A stretch of 64,000 nucleotides of DNA, taken from positions 1 to 64,000 of the forward strand of contig JAVBYI010000022.1 of NCBI GenBank assembly GCA_030824115.1, written 5' to 3'. The notes under the pieces are model-generated. The model saw only the letters and a program-made list of their open reading frames with translations. It was not told the origin of the DNA and searched no databases. Numbering within the stretch: the stretch's first letter is position 1; every line of letters begins with the position of its first letter. Origin of the DNA: Rhodocyclaceae bacterium (GTDB lineage: Bacteria; Pseudomonadota; Gammaproteobacteria; Burkholderiales; Rhodocyclaceae). Positions 38,824 through 48,784 of the stretch are shown here, in pieces. Position numbers and translations under genes: made by a program.

Positions 38824-40762
38824 CACCACCCAGCCGCTGACATTGGCACAAACCTGGTGGCTGCTCACCACCGGGCTGGCCGCATTCGTGCCTTTGGTGC
38901 CGCAGGTGCCGATCTGGCTGGCCGCCCTGACTGCTGCCGTGTTCGTCTGGCGTGCGGCGCTGGCCTGGTGGCGCCAGCCCTTGCCCAATCGCTGGATACT
39001 GGTGCTGGTGACGCTTGCCGGCACCGCCGGGGTATTCCTGCAATATCGCACCCTGTTCGGCCAGCGTGCCGGCGTCGCCCTGCTGCTGATCTTCCTGGCG
39101 CTCAAGCAACTCGAAGCGCGCACCCCGCGAGATGGCATTGCCATCGTCTTCCTCGCCTACTTCCTCACCCTGACGCAATTTTTTGAGGACCAGTCGATCC
39201 CCATCGCTGCCACCATGCTGGCCACCCTGGTCGTCGCCACCGCCGCCCTCGCGGCGCTGACCGACGCCCGCACTTCCCCCCTGCCCCTGCTACGGCGCGC
39301 CGGAGTAATGTTGTTGCAAGCCGTACCCTTCATGCTGATTCTGTTCGTCCTGTTTCCGCGCGTCAACGGCCCGCTGTGGGGGCTGCCGACGGATGCCTAC
39401 AGCGGCCTCACCGGACTTTCCGACAGCATGACGCCCGGTTCGATCAACAATCTGATCCAGTCCGATGCCATCGCCTTCCGCGTCAAGTTCGATGGCGACG
39501 TTCCGCCGCGCAACCAGATGTACTGGCGCGGCCCAGTACTCACCCAACTGGACGAACGCACTTGGCGGCCCGGCAAAATGATCCGCGTATCGGCCTTGCC
39601 CTATACGCCGGATACGTCCAGTCCTGCCTATCGCTACACCGTCACGCTGGAACCGCACAATAAACCCTGGCTGTTCGCGCTCGAGTTGCCCACGCACCTG
39701 CCACCCGATTCGTTCACCACCACCGATTTCCAGTTGTATGCCAAAAAACCGGTGCGCGAACGGCGGCGTTATGAAATGGAATCCCGCATCCGATCCCGTC
39801 ATGACCCGGAAACGCTCAACCAGTTGGCCAGCGCCCTGAACCTGCCACAGCAGCTCAATGCGCGCACCCACAGCCTCGGCCAGTCTTTCGCCACCCCCGG
39901 CAGCAGCGACCGGCAACGCCTGCAGCAAGCCATCGACTTCATGCGCAAGCAGCAACTGATCTACACCCTGCAGCCGCCGCTGATGAGTGCGAACGTTGCC
40001 GACGAATTCCTCTTCGACCACAAGCGCGGCTTCTGCGAACATTTCTCCGCCAGTTTTGTCATCCTGATGCGTGCGGCCAGCGTGCCGGCACGCGTCGTCA
40101 CTGGCTATCAGGGCGGCGAACTCAATCCCGTCGACAACACCTGGGTAATTCGCCAGTCCGACGCCCATGCCTGGGCCGAGGTATGGATCGAGCAACAGGG
40201 CTGGGTGCGCGTCGACCCCACGGCGACCAGCGCACCGGCGCGCATCGAGCAGAATCTTGCGGCTGCCGTACCGGCGGGCGATCCGCTGCCCTTTTTATCC
40301 GGCGCCGGACTGGACTGGCTGCGCGAAATGCGCTTCCGCTGGTGGGCCGTCAATAATGCATGGAACCAGTGGATTCTCGGTTACGACCCCAAACTGCAGC
40401 GCGAACTGCTGGAAAAAATCGGCATGCAATCGCCCGACTGGCGCCAGATGACCGCATGGCTTGCCGGTCTATGCGGTACGGCGCTGCTGATCCTCACGGC
40501 CGCAATGCTCTGGCGCCGCCCACCCACCGACCCAGCCCTGCGCCAGTGGCAGCGCTTCTGCCGACGGCTGGCGCGGCACGGTCTGGCGCGCCACAACTGG
40601 GAAGGCCCGGACGACTATGCCCAACGGCTCGCCGCCGCACTGCCAGCAAAAGCGCCGGAAATCTCACGCATCGCCGACCTTTATGCCGGGCTGCGCTACG
40701 GTAGGCTTGATCCCGTTGCCCTTGAGGCATTACGCCGCCACGTCGCGGCTTTCAAACCATGA
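38813..40762 (+). CDS. Membrane transglutaminase-like protein (TgpA type)
   Basis: This 649-residue protein has a cluster of N-terminal membrane helices (to about residue 190), a periplasmic transglutaminase core with the catalytic triad in KRGFCEHFSASF (Cys), SDAHAWAEVWIE (His) and VRVDPTATS (Asp), another helix near residue 555 and a cytoplasmic DUF4129-like tail. It is the P. aeruginosa TgpA arrangement, where it is an essential protein. It overlaps mltB by 4 bases. Confidence 0.93.
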   Translation: MKPDTTQPLTLAQTWWLLTTGLAAFVPLVPQVPIWLAALTAAVFVWRAALAWWRQPLPNRWILVLVTLAGTAGVFLQYRTLFGQRAGVALLLIFLALKQLEARTPRDGIAIVFLAYFLTLTQFFEDQSIPIAATMLATLVVATAALAALTDARTSPLPLLRRAGVMLLQAVPFMLILFVLFPRVNGPLWGLPTDAYSGLTGLSDSMTPGSINNLIQSDAIAFRVKFDGDVPPRNQMYWRGPVLTQLDERTWRPGKMIRVSALPYTPDTSSPAYRYTVTLEPHNKPWLFALELPTHLPPDSFTTTDFQLYAKKPVRERRRYEMESRIRSRHDPETLNQLASALNLPQQLNARTHSLGQSFATPGSSDRQRLQQAIDFMRKQQLIYTLQPPLMSANVADEFLFDHKRGFCEHFSASFVILMRAASVPARVVTGYQGGELNPVDNTWVIRQSDAHAWAEVWIEQQGWVRVDPTATSAPARIEQNLAAAVPAGDPLPFLSGAGLDWLREMRFRWWAVNNAWNQWILGYDPKLQRELLEKIGMQSPDWRQMTAWLAGLCGTALLILTAAMLWRRPPTDPALRQWQRFCRRLARHGLARHNWEGPDDYAQRLAAALPAKAPEISRIADLYAGLRYGRLDPVALEALRRHVAAFKP

Positions 40763-41742
40763 TGCGTCTATTGCTTGCGTTTGTCCTGTTTTGCCCCCTC
40801 ATCAGCTTCGCCGGCTATGCCGAACGCGAAGAGGTTCAGGCGTTTATCACCGAGATGCAAACGCGCCACGGCCTCGACGGCGCAAGCCTCATACGCCTGT
40901 TTGCACAGACCGAACCCCTCCCGTTTGTGCTCAAGGCAATTGCGCCACCGACCGACCCGCGCGTGAAATCCTGGCGCACCTACCGGCAACGCTTCATCGA
41001 ACCCAAGCGTCTCAAGGCCGGCCTGGCATTCTGGCAAAAGCATCAGGCCACCCTCGCCAAAGCAGAAGCGCTGAGTGGCGTGCCGGCTGAATTCATCGTC
41101 GCCATCATCGGCATCGAAACCATCTACGGCAAGCACCTCGGCCGCTTCGACACCTTCACGGCCCTCGCCACACTGGCTTTCGACTATCCACCACGCGCCG
41201 ATCTGTTCCGCCGCGAACTCGAAGCCTTGCTGCTACTGGCGCGCGACGAACAGCGCAGCCCGAGCGACTACCGCGGCTCCTACGCCGGGGCGATTGGCCT
41301 GCCTCAGTTTTTGCCCTCCAGCATCCGCGCCTATGCGGTCGATTTTGATGGGAGTGGGCAGATTGACCTGACCGCCAGCCCGGCCGATGCCATTGGCAGT
41401 GTCGCCAATTTTTTCAAGGAACATGGCTGGCAGGAAAATGGGCCGGTCACCCTAAAAGTCGGCGCTGACGGGACGGCATGTACGCCGTTGATCGCCGAAG
41501 GCATCAAACCCGTGCGCCGCCCGGCCGAGATGCGCGACTTTGGCGTGGTCGTCCCAGCCGATGCAGTGGATGCGCCCGCTGCGCTGATCGACCTCGTTAC
41601 CCCGGATGCGGACACCGAGTACTGGCTCGGCTACCAGAACTTCTTCGTCATCACGCGCTACAACCGCAGCAGCTTCTACGCGATGGCGGTCTACCAGTTC
41701 GCGCAGGCATTGAAAGCCGGTTGGCTTACAACAAGGCGCTGA
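40759..41742 (+). CDS. mltB: Lytic murein transglycosylase B
   Basis: This 327-residue protein has a signal peptide ([15 protein letters not shown]), and the catalytic Glu lies in [15 protein letters not shown], followed by [19 protein letters not shown]. It cleaves the glycan backbone of peptidoglycan. A dispersed-repeat copy encodes LKVGADGTA. No lipobox Cys is present at the cleavage site, so it may be soluble periplasmic. It ends 17 bases inside rpoS, in convergent orientation. Confidence 0.93.
   Translation: MMRLLLAFVLFCPLISFAGYAEREEVQAFITEMQTRHGLDGASLIRLFAQTEPLPFVLKAIAPPTDPRVKSWRTYRQRFIEPKRLKAGLAFWQKHQATLAKAEALSGVPAEFIVAIIGIETIYGKHLGRFDTFTALATLAFDYPPRADLFRRELEALLLLARDEQRSPSDYRGSYAGAIGLPQFLPSSIRAYAVDFDGSGQIDLTASPADAIGSVANFFKEHGWQENGPVTLKVGADGTACTPLIAEGIKPVRRPAEMRDFGVVVPADAVDAPAALIDLVTPDADTEYWLGYQNFFVITRYNRSSFYAMAVYQFAQALKAGWLTTRR
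41454..41477 (-). repeat. Dispersed 24-bp repeat, copy 10 (in mltB)
   Basis: One mismatch (GTCAG for GCCAG), variable bases CC. Antisense to mltB, which reads KVGADGTA. Confidence 0.85.
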
Positions 41743-42628
41743 CGCCGATATCCTGCCGCGCAATGCGCGCCCGCAGGCGTACCAGCGCTTCCATCTGCAA
41801 CTGCCTCACCCGCTCGCGGGTAATCCCGAGTTCCTCGGCCAGCACTTCCAGCGTGGCGATTTCGCCGCCATTCAGGCCATAGCGCGCCTCGACCACGCGG
41901 CGCTGCCGCTCGGGCAGTTCGGCCACCCAACGGACGATGTGCGCCTCGATTTCAGCCTGTTCAAAATTGGCTTCCGGGGTGGCCGCATCTTCGTCGGCAA
42001 GCGCATCGGCGAGCGTCAGGTCGGGATCGATATCGAGCGGCGCATCCAGCGAGGCGGTGCGCTCGTTGAGCGCCAGAATATGGCGCACCTCGTCGACCGG
42101 CTTGTGTAGCAGATCGGCCACGCGCTCGATGGCATGACCTTCCTCGCCCGGCTCGACGCCAAGCTTGCGCAGCGCCTGCAGCACCGTATTGAGTTCTTTC
42201 ACCACATGCACCGGCAGGCGAATGGTGCGCGACTGGTTCATGATGGCACGCTCGATGTTCTGGCGCACCCACCAGGTCGCATAGGTGGAAAAGCGGAAAC
42301 CGCGTTCGGGGTCGAATTTTTCCAGCGCGTGGATCAGGCCAAGGTTGCCTTCCTCGATCAGATCGTCGAGCGCGACACCGCGATTCAGGTAATGCTTGGC
42401 AATACTGACGACGAGGCGCAGGTTCGCCTCGATCATGTGCTGGCGCGCAGCGAAATCCCCCGCCCGCGTGGCACGCGCCAGGGCCAATTCCTCGGCCGGC
42501 TTGAGCAGCGAGGTGGCACCGATTTCGTTCAGGTAAAGCTGGGTGATGTCTTCGAGGAAACCGTCCTCGCCAGCCGGCAGCGCCACAGGCTCGAGTTCGT
42601 TTTCCGAAGCGTCGAGCGGCTCGTTCAT
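41726..42628 (-). CDS. rpoS: RNA polymerase sigma factor RpoS
   Basis: This 300-residue stationary-phase sigma factor has region 1.2 ([27 protein letters not shown]), region 2 ([19 protein letters not shown], then [37 protein letters not shown]) and region 4 with the helix-turn-helix ([20 protein letters not shown]). It overlaps nlpD by 4 bases. Its end overlaps the convergent mltB. Confidence 0.97.
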   Translation of the reverse strand: MNEPLDASENELEPVALPAGEDGFLEDITQLYLNEIGATSLLKPAEELALARATRAGDFAARQHMIEANLRLVVSIAKHYLNRGVALDDLIEEGNLGLIHALEKFDPERGFRFSTYATWWVRQNIERAIMNQSRTIRLPVHVVKELNTVLQALRKLGVEPGEEGHAIERVADLLHKPVDEVRHILALNERTASLDAPLDIDPDLTLADALADEDAATPEANFEQAEIEAHIVRWVAELPERQRRVVEARYGLNGGEIATLEVLAEELGITRERVRQLQMEALVRLRARIARQDIGVSALL

Positions 42629-43593
42629 CCGCGCGGCGGCAAAAACTTGAGCGGATCGACCGGCTTGCCCTGCTGGCGAATCTCGAAATGCAGCTTGGGC
42701 TGGTCGGCATCGCTGTCGCCCAGTTCAGCAATCTTCTGGCCGCGCGTCACCATCTGGCCTTCCTTGACGAGGATCTTGCTGTTGTGGGCATACACGGAGC
42801 TATTGCCGGAACCATGCAACACGATCACCAAATTGCCGTACTTGTTCATCGTGCCGACATAGATCACCTTGCCGGCTGCCGCCGCTTGCACCGGCTCGCC
42901 GATCCTGCCCGCGATGTCGATGCCCTTGTTGGCCTCGCCGCTGCCTTCGCTGAAGGGCACCAGAATTTTGCCGCCGCTCGGCCAAGCCCAGTCGAGGTCT
43001 GCCGCAACGGCGGTCGCTGGCGGTGCAGCGGGCTTTTCTACTACCGGCTTTTCCTGAACCGGCATCGGCGTTGGGGCGACAGCCGCCTCCTGTGCCTTTA
43101 GCTTGGCCAGATTTTCCTCGGAATACGGCAGCTTGCCGCCCTTTGGTGTGCGCTTGAGCTTCTCGGTGTCGGTCTCTACAAAAGTCGGCGTTGGTGGGAC
43201 GGCACTTGGTTTCGATACGGGCGCCTCATCCAGCGAACGCGCGACCGGCGCCCCACCCGAACTGATCGGCCGAATCTCGCTGCCACCTTCCATCATCGCC
43301 ACCGGCTTATCCGCCGCCCCGGCCGGAGCAACACGCAACTGCTGACCCAGACGAATCCGATTCGGATTGTCGATACCGTTCCACGCCACCAGATCGCGGT
43401 AGTCGACGCCGTGATCGAGGGCAATGCTGTAGAGCGTGTCGCCCTTCTTGATGGTGTAGAGGCTCGCCGCCTTGGCCGCACCGGCACGCCCCGACTCGAC
43501 GCGGGTCGGCGCGCTTGCGTCCTTCACCGGCGCCGGCGCGGTAGAAACACAACCGGCCAGCAATGCAAGTAAGGGTAACAGGCGCAGGATCAT
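42625..43593 (-). CDS. nlpD: NlpD-like lipoprotein (LysM + M23)
   Basis: This 322-residue protein has a lipobox ([15 protein letters not shown]), a LysM domain ([32 protein letters not shown], near residues 45-90), a proline-rich linker with AVPPTPTF from a repeat copy, and an M23 peptidase domain ([21 protein letters not shown], then [15 protein letters not shown]). The M23 His/Asp set seems incomplete (no HxH), as in NlpD activators of amidases. It is in the surE-pcm-nlpD-rpoS order. Confidence 0.94.
   Translation of the reverse strand: MILRLLPLLALLAGCVSTAPAPVKDASAPTRVESGRAGAAKAASLYTIKKGDTLYSIALDHGVDYRDLVAWNGIDNPNRIRLGQQLRVAPAGAADKPVAMMEGGSEIRPISSGGAPVARSLDEAPVSKPSAVPPTPTFVETDTEKLKRTPKGGKLPYSEENLAKLKAQEAAVAPTPMPVQEKPVVEKPAAPPATAVAADLDWAWPSGGKILVPFSEGSGEANKGIDIAGRIGEPVQAAAAGKVIYVGTMNKYGNLVIVLHGSGNSSVYAHNSKILVKEGQMVTRGQKIAELGDSDADQPKLHFEIRQQGKPVDPLKFLPPRG
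43180..43203 (-). repeat. Dispersed 24-bp repeat, copy 11 (in nlpD)
   Basis: Two mismatches (ACCAACG for GCCAGCG), variable bases CC. Sense to nlpD, encoding AVPPTPTF in the linker. Confidence 0.82.
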
Positions 43594-44249
43594 CAGGCCA
43601 CCCCTGGCAGCAGTGGCACGAAGCGCACCGCATCGAATCGTTTTTCCACCAGCCCATCCGGCGTACGCTCGATCAGCACCAGCACCTGATCGCCACTGCC
43701 GACGGGAATCACCAGTCGCCCGCCAATGGCCAACTGATCACACAGCGCCTGCGGAATGCCCATGCCGGCGGCCGCAACAATAATCGAGTCGAAGGGCGCG
43801 GCTTCCGGCAGGCCGACCATGCCGTCGCCATGCTTGAGGCGGATGCGCGTGAGCTTCAACTGCTTGAGATTTTCACGCGCCCGCGCCAGCAGCGGGCCGA
43901 GTCGCTCGACGCCATAAACCTCGTTCGACAACTGCGCCAGTACTGCCGCCTGATAGCCACAGCCGGCGCCGACCTCCAAGGTCTTGCCCAGCTTGTTGCG
44001 GCCTTCGAGCAGCAGTTCGATCATGCGCGCGACGATGAAGGGCTGCGAGATGGTCTGGCCGAGAATCAGCGGCAGCGCGGTGTCCTCATAGGCGCGATGC
44101 GCCATCGCCTCCTCGACGAAAATATGGCGCGGTACGGCGGCCAAGGCCATCAGCGCACGCTGGTCGCGCACACCCTGCTCACGCACGCGCTCGATCATGC
44201 GCGCACGGGTACGCTCGGAGGTCATGCCAATACCCGACAGGGCATTCAT
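43593..44249 (-). CDS. pcm: Protein-L-isoaspartate O-methyltransferase
   Basis: This 218-residue enzyme repairs isoaspartyl residues. Its SAM-binding motif is [18 protein letters not shown], and [18 protein letters not shown] is near the N-terminus. ATG at 44249 overlaps the surE end by 4 bases. Confidence 0.96.
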   Translation of the reverse strand: MNALSGIGMTSERTRARMIERVREQGVRDQRALMALAAVPRHIFVEEAMAHRAYEDTALPLILGQTISQPFIVARMIELLLEGRNKLGKTLEVGAGCGYQAAVLAQLSNEVYGVERLGPLLARARENLKQLKLTRIRLKHGDGMVGLPEAAPFDSIIVAAAGMGIPQALCDQLAIGGRLVIPVGSGDQVLVLIERTPDGLVEKRFDAVRFVPLLPGVA

Positions 44250-44986
44250 GCCATCCACTCCGACAGTCGTTCTTGTTGCGCATAGTGGGTGAGGTCGATC
44301 TGCAGCGGCGTCACCGACACCCAGCCATTCTCGACCGCATGAAAGTCCGTGCCCTCGCCAGCGTCGGCTGCAGCACCGGCAGCGCCTACCCAATACACCG
44401 TCTCGCCACGCGGCGACTCCTGTTTGACCACCGGCTCGGCCTTATGGCGCCGACCAAGGCGGGTGACGCGCGTACCGGCCAGCACGTCATGCGGCACATC
44501 CGGTACATTGACATTGAGCAACACCGGCGCGCCGAAAGGCTGCGCCTTGAAGCGTTCGGCCAGATCGCGCACGACGCGGGCAGCCGTCGCAAAGTGGCGG
44601 CCCTCGAAGCTGCCCAGCGACACGGCAATCGACGGCACGCCGAGCAGGTAGCCTTCCATCGCGGCGGCCACGGTGCCGGAATAGACCGTATCGTCGCCCA
44701 TGTTCGGCCCCCAGTTGATGCCGGAGATCACCATATCCGGCTCGTGTTCGAGCATGCCGGTCACGGCCAGATGGACACAATCGGTCGGAGTGCCATTGAC
44801 GTAGTAAAAACCATTGGCCGCCTGCTTGAGATGCAACGGTCGATCAAGGGTCAGCGAATTCGAGGCGCCGCTGCGGTTGCGCTCGGGCGCCACCACGGTG
44901 ATCTCGCCCATGCCGCACATCGCTTCGTAAAGCGCCGCGAGACCGGGAGCGAAATAACCATCGTCGTTGGAAAGCAGAATGCGCAC
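44246..44986 (-). CDS. surE: 5'/3'-nucleotidase SurE
   Basis: This 246-residue phosphatase has the metal site [33 protein letters not shown], and [21 protein letters not shown]. It acts on nucleoside monophosphates in stationary phase. The order surE-pcm-nlpD-rpoS is classic. Confidence 0.97.
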   Translation of the reverse strand: MRILLSNDDGYFAPGLAALYEAMCGMGEITVVAPERNRSGASNSLTLDRPLHLKQAANGFYYVNGTPTDCVHLAVTGMLEHEPDMVISGINWGPNMGDDTVYSGTVAAAMEGYLLGVPSIAVSLGSFEGRHFATAARVVRDLAERFKAQPFGAPVLLNVNVPDVPHDVLAGTRVTRLGRRHKAEPVVKQESPRGETVYWVGAAGAAADAGEGTDFHAVENGWVSVTPLQIDLTHYAQQERLSEWMA

Positions 44987-44995
44987 GGGATCGTC

Positions 44996-45559
44996 TTACC
45001 TCAAAAAGTTTTTGCTGATGTCGCGGAAGGCGTCGCTGCCGGCCACATGCAGCCACTCGAAGGCCACCATCTCGCGGCAGACAATCGTGATGCCGTGCTG
45101 GCGCATGCGCTCCAGCGCCAGCGCCTTATGTTGCGAATCACGCGAACCAACGGCTTCCTCGACCACAAACACCTGCTTGCCGGCCGCCGCCAGATCCAGC
45201 ACCGTCTGCAGCACGCAGACATGCGACTCGATGCCGCACACCACTACCTGCGGCCGCTCCATGCCGGGCAGGCCCGGCAGGCAATTTCCGGCGACGCAGG
45301 AAAAGTGCATTTTGACGCCGACGCTGCCGGTCGGCACGCGCGCCGCGACTTGCGGATGGGTATGGCCGATCCCCTTGGGGTATTGCTCCGTCACCGCCAC
45401 CGGCACATTCAGGCGTTGCGCCACCTGCACCAGCCAATCGACGTGGCCGAGTATGCGCTGCCACTCATGAATATGCGGCAACAGGCGCTCTTGCAGATCG
45501 ACGACCAGCAGGGCCGATTGATCGGCACGGACCAATGGAGAAAATGAGGGGGAGATCAT
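44996..45559 (-). CDS. Isochorismatase-family cysteine hydrolase
   Basis: This 187-residue protein has the catalytic triad pattern with Asp in LLVVDLQERLLPHI, a Lys further in (VKMHFSC), and nucleophile Cys in VVCGIESHVCVLQT, a YcaC-like arrangement. The substrate is unknown. It follows surE and precedes no obvious pathway gene. Confidence 0.9.
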   Translation of the reverse strand: MISPSFSPLVRADQSALLVVDLQERLLPHIHEWQRILGHVDWLVQVAQRLNVPVAVTEQYPKGIGHTHPQVAARVPTGSVGVKMHFSCVAGNCLPGLPGMERPQVVVCGIESHVCVLQTVLDLAAAGKQVFVVEEAVGSRDSQHKALALERMRQHGITIVCREMVAFEWLHVAGSDAFRDISKNFLR

Positions 45560-45568
45560 GCGGCCATT

Positions 45569-46264
45569 TTACCGGAGGCCCTGCATGGTCTTGCGCATGA
45601 AACAGAGGTCTTCCCAGGCCTTAGCTTTGTCCGGCAGATTGCGCAGCAGGTAGGCCGGGTGATAGGTGATGATCAGCGGAATGCCAGCGAAGTCATGCGT
45701 CATGCCGCGCGCCGCGGAGATCTTCACATCCTGCTGCAACAAGGTCTGCGCCGCCGGGCGGCCCAGGGTGACGATCAATTTCGGCTTGAGCAACTCGACC
45801 TGGCGCGCCAGGAAGGGCCAGCAGGCCGCCGTTTCGCCCGGCTCCGGCGCACGGTTGTCGGGCGGGCGGCACTTCACGGAATTGGCGATATACACATCCT
45901 TGCCGCGCTTGAGGTCGATCGCCGCCAGCATGGCATCCAGCAGCTTGCCGGACTGGCCGACGAAGGGCTCGCCACGCTCGTCCTCCTCCGCCCCCGGCCC
46001 CTCGCCGACGAACAGCCAGTCCGCGTTGAGATCACCGACGCCGAGCACGGCCTGTTTGCGGGTCTTGCACAACTCGCAGGCGGTGCAGTCGGCGACCGCC
46101 TGTTTCAACTCGTCCCAGCCCATCGCGGCAATCGCCGCTGTACGTGCATCGACGGGCTGTTCTCCGACAGGTGCCGCGGCTTCGCCGCGCTTCTTCTTCG
46201 GCGGCTGGCGCAGTTTCCAGATCGGGCCGAGGCCCATTTCCTTGAGCATTTGTTCTTTGTTCAT
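45569..46264 (-). CDS. Uracil-DNA glycosylase, family 4 (iron-sulphur)
   Basis: This 231-residue protein has a variable N-terminus (residues 1-55) followed by the UDG4 core: DCTACELCKTRKQAV and SVKCRPPDNRAPEPGETAAC provide four Cys for the [4Fe-4S] cluster, GEGPGAEEDERGEPFVGQSG holds motif A and TYHPAYLLRN holds motif B. It excises uracil from DNA. It overlaps rimI by 4 bases, a common neighbourhood with tsaB. Confidence 0.94.
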   Translation of the reverse strand: MNKEQMLKEMGLGPIWKLRQPPKKKRGEAAAPVGEQPVDARTAAIAAMGWDELKQAVADCTACELCKTRKQAVLGVGDLNADWLFVGEGPGAEEDERGEPFVGQSGKLLDAMLAAIDLKRGKDVYIANSVKCRPPDNRAPEPGETAACWPFLARQVELLKPKLIVTLGRPAAQTLLQQDVKISAARGMTHDFAGIPLIITYHPAYLLRNLPDKAKAWEDLCFMRKTMQGLR

Positions 46265-46698
46265 AGTGTCCTGGCCATCACGATGGCGTCTTCCCTCCCC
46301 TCAAGCGCAGGATAGTACCCGCGCCGGCGACCGATCTCGACAAAATCGAAGCGCTGGTAAAAAGCAAGCGCCGCCTGATTCGACGGACGCACCTCCAGCA
46401 GTATGCGCCCCATGCCGGACTGCCGCGCTGCACTGCAGGCATGCGCTAGCAGCGCCGCGCCAAGGCCGCTGCGCTGCCGTTGTGGTGCCACCGCGATGAC
46501 CAGCAGATGCACCTCATCGACCGCCGGCATGGTGACGACAAAACCGTCCAGCACACCCTGCTCCCGAGACAACCAAGCGCCATAACCCGCCACAAGCGCA
46601 TCGCGGAAATTGCCGATGCTCCACGGAAACGCCTGCACACGCTCCTCCAGCGCGACGACCTCGGCAAGGTCGTCCGTGCCCATGGGCAGGAAAGTCAC
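46261..46698 (-). CDS. rimI: Ribosomal protein S18-alanine N-acetyltransferase
   Basis: This 145-residue GNAT enzyme has VVALEERVQAFPWSIGNFRDAL and the acetyl-CoA motif APQRQRSGLGAALLAHA (RxxGxG), then LEVRPSNQAALAFYQRFDFVEIGRRRGYY. The overlap with tsaB and the UDG gene is the usual order. Confidence 0.94.
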   Translation of the reverse strand: MTFLPMGTDDLAEVVALEERVQAFPWSIGNFRDALVAGYGAWLSREQGVLDGFVVTMPAVDEVHLLVIAVAPQRQRSGLGAALLAHACSAARQSGMGRILLEVRPSNQAALAFYQRFDFVEIGRRRGYYPALEGREDAIVMARTL

Positions 46699-47387
46699 TT
46701 GCTGCCGCCCCGCGCCAGTCGTTCGGCGGTGGTGAATGCCACCTTGTCGCGCACGTAGAGCGGCAACGCCTGTGCTGCCGGCACGCCCTCACCACGCAAC
46801 AGCACGGGGGCGGCCAAGCGGGCCACCGCCGTGGCCGTGGGCATCAGGCTGGCGTCCTCCGCGACCAACCGCGCGCCCATGCGCTGCCGCAATGCTGCAC
46901 CATAAGCCGCAAAGCCATCGCCAACGCCGCGCCAATCCTCGCCCTCGGGCAAAGGGGCCGTCTCGCCAGCGCCGACTTTTGGGGCCATGATTTCATCCAC
47001 GGTCTCGCCACTCACGAGATAGGCTGCGACATACGCCTCGTTCATGCGTGCATCGAGGCAGGTGAGGATTCGACCGTCACCAGCACCCAAGGCCAGTGCC
47101 GCCAGCGTACAGACCGGCACCACCGGAATATCCAGCCCGAAGGCCAGCCCCTGCGTCACGCCGCAGGCGAGGCGCAGGCCGGTAAAGCCGCCGGGGCCGG
47201 CGCCGAAGGCAAGGCCATCGAGTTGCTTGAGCGACAAGCCGGCCTCGGCCAGCAACTCGTTCGCCCAGGGCAACAGGCGTTCCGAACCACCGTTGGGAAC
47301 CAGCGCAGTCTTTTCTGCAAGGATGCCGTCACACCATAGGGCGACGGAAAGGCGATGAGTCGCCGCTTCAAAGGCCAGGATTTTCAC
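46695..47387 (-). CDS. tsaB: tRNA t6A synthesis protein TsaB
   Basis: This 230-residue ASKHA-fold protein, partner of TsaD and TsaE in threonylcarbamoyladenosine formation, starts MKILAFEAATHRLSVALW and has LDGLAFGAGPGGFTGLRLACGV. A repeat copy encodes PKVGAGETA in a variable central loop. It overlaps rimI by 4 bases. Confidence 0.94.
   Translation of the reverse strand: MKILAFEAATHRLSVALWCDGILAEKTALVPNGGSERLLPWANELLAEAGLSLKQLDGLAFGAGPGGFTGLRLACGVTQGLAFGLDIPVVPVCTLAALALGAGDGRILTCLDARMNEAYVAAYLVSGETVDEIMAPKVGAGETAPLPEGEDWRGVGDGFAAYGAALRQRMGARLVAEDASLMPTATAVARLAAPVLLRGEGVPAAQALPLYVRDKVAFTTAERLARGGSK
46957..46980 (+). repeat. Dispersed 24-bp repeat, copy 12 (in tsaB)
   Basis: Exact consensus, variable bases TC. 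Antisense to tsaB, which reads PKVGAGETA. Confidence 0.9.
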
Positions 47388-47412
47388 GCCGACGATTTTA
47401 GCTTGCCGGCTT

Positions 47413-47895
47413 TCAGGTCTTCGGCTTCATGTGCAGATGCGTTTTTAATTTGCCGCGCGGCACATAGCCGTGGGAATGGTCATGGCCGCCATCGACCTCG
47501 ACACTGACCAGATTCACCATGCCATGGCGCACACCGCGCTCGGCAATCAGCGCATCGGCAAAGCCACGCACCGCTGGCGTCGGACCGCGCAGGATCACCG
47601 TTTCCAGACAGTTTTCATGGTCGAGATGGGCGTGCATGGTCGCCACGGTCAGGTCGTGCTGGCCATGCTGCAGTGCCGTCAGACGCTCGGCCAGATCGCG
47701 CTCGTGGTGATTGAAGACGTAGGACAGGTTGGCGACACAGTAGCCGCCTGCCGCTTCGCCACCGCGTTCGCGCTCCAGTAGCGAGCGCACCAGATCGCGC
47801 ACCGCCTCCGAGCGGTTCTGGTAGCCACGCTGGGCAATCAGGCGGTCGAAATCCGCCGCCAACTGGTCATCCATCGAAATCGTAAAGCGTTCCAT
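47413..47895 (-). CDS. nikR: Nickel-responsive regulator NikR
   Basis: This 160-residue protein has an N-terminal ribbon-helix-helix domain (MERFTISMDDQLAADFDRLIAQRGYQNRSEAVRDLVR) and a C-terminal ACT-like nickel domain with the conserved ligands in ATMHAHLDHENCLETVILRG. Its C-terminus is His-rich (GGHDHSHGYVPRG), which may hold extra metal. It diverges from the transporter genes across 88 bases, so it probably controls them. No obvious NikR box was seen in that gap. Confidence 0.95.
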   Translation of the reverse strand: MERFTISMDDQLAADFDRLIAQRGYQNRSEAVRDLVRSLLERERGGEAAGGYCVANLSYVFNHHERDLAERLTALQHGQHDLTVATMHAHLDHENCLETVILRGPTPAVRGFADALIAERGVRHGMVNLVSVEVDGGHDHSHGYVPRGKLKTHLHMKPKT

Positions 47896-47983
47896 GACGG
47901 TCTCCTGAATTTCACGGCACTTTACCAAGCGAATCAGTATTACAATTTTAGAAATCGTCACACCACTTTTCGGGAGACACATC

Positions 47984-48784
47984 ATGCACATGGCCGATGC
48001 ACTACTGTCGCCGACCGTCGGCGTGACCCTGTGGGCCGCATCCGCCGCCACCCTCGCCTGGTGCTCAAAGCGCTTGCGCAGCGATGGCAGGGAACATCTG
48101 GTGCCCCTGATGGGCGTGCTGGGTGCCTTCGTGTTTGCCGCCCAGATGATCAACTTCGCGATTCCGGGTACCGGATCGAGCGGACACATCGGCGGCGGCC
48201 TGCTGCTCGCGATCCTGCTTGGCGGCCCGGCGGCTTTCATCGTGATTACCTCGGTGTTGACCGTACAGGCACTATTTTTTGCCGATGGCGGCCTGCTAGC
48301 GCTCGGCGCCAATATCTTCAACCTCGGCGTGATTCCCTGTTTCATTGCCTATCCCCTGATCTACCGCCCCTTGCTCATAGTTGCCGGTAACTCGCCCTCG
48401 AAAAACCGGGTGATCGTCATCACCGTACTGGCGGCTGTCATCGGCCTCCAGTTAGGGACTCTCGGCGTGGTCATCGAAACCCAACTCTCCGGCATCAGCA
48501 GCCTGCCCCTGGGCACCTTTCTGCTGCTGATGCAGTCGATTCATCTGCCCATCGGTGTGGTGGAGGGTCTGGCGACTGCGGCCGTCTTCGCCTTTATCCG
48601 CACGGCGCGCCCCGATCTGGTCGATGCGGGTCGCGTCACCGCCAGCTTTTCCGGCCGCATGATCGCCACCTTCGCACTGCTGGCCCTGGTGATGGGCGGC
48701 GGGCTGTCCTGGTTCGCCTCGTCCGCCCCGGATGGCCTGGAATGGTCGATCGAACACGCCGCACAGAGCCTTAAACCCGCGTGA
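47984..48784 (+). CDS. ECF nickel/cobalt transporter, CbiM/NikM component with PDGLE tail
   Basis: This 266-residue membrane protein begins MHMADALLSPTVG (the conserved metal-binding N-terminal Met-His), has about 6-7 helices, and the late segment WFASSAPDGLEWSIE holds a PDGLE motif usual for the separate NikN/CbiN small subunit. That indicates an M-N fusion. It is the substrate-binding part of the transporter. Pairing with NikR argues for nickel instead of cobalt. It overlaps the next gene by 4 bases. Confidence 0.92.
   Translation: MHMADALLSPTVGVTLWAASAATLAWCSKRLRSDGREHLVPLMGVLGAFVFAAQMINFAIPGTGSSGHIGGGLLLAILLGGPAAFIVITSVLTVQALFFADGGLLALGANIFNLGVIPCFIAYPLIYRPLLIVAGNSPSKNRVIVITVLAAVIGLQLGTLGVVIETQLSGISSLPLGTFLLLMQSIHLPIGVVEGLATAAVFAFIRTARPDLVDAGRVTASFSGRMIATFALLALVMGGGLSWFASSAPDGLEWSIEHAAQSLKPA

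Noticed and set aside
43059..43081. ATCGGCGTTGGGGCGACAG in nlpD as another repeat copy
   Set aside because: Five or more differences from the consensus; a decayed copy is possible but not supported.
43960..43985. CCGGCGCCGACC in pcm as a repeat copy
   Set aside because: It encodes the SAM motif VGAGCGYQ and lacks the GCCGTC half and T-run.
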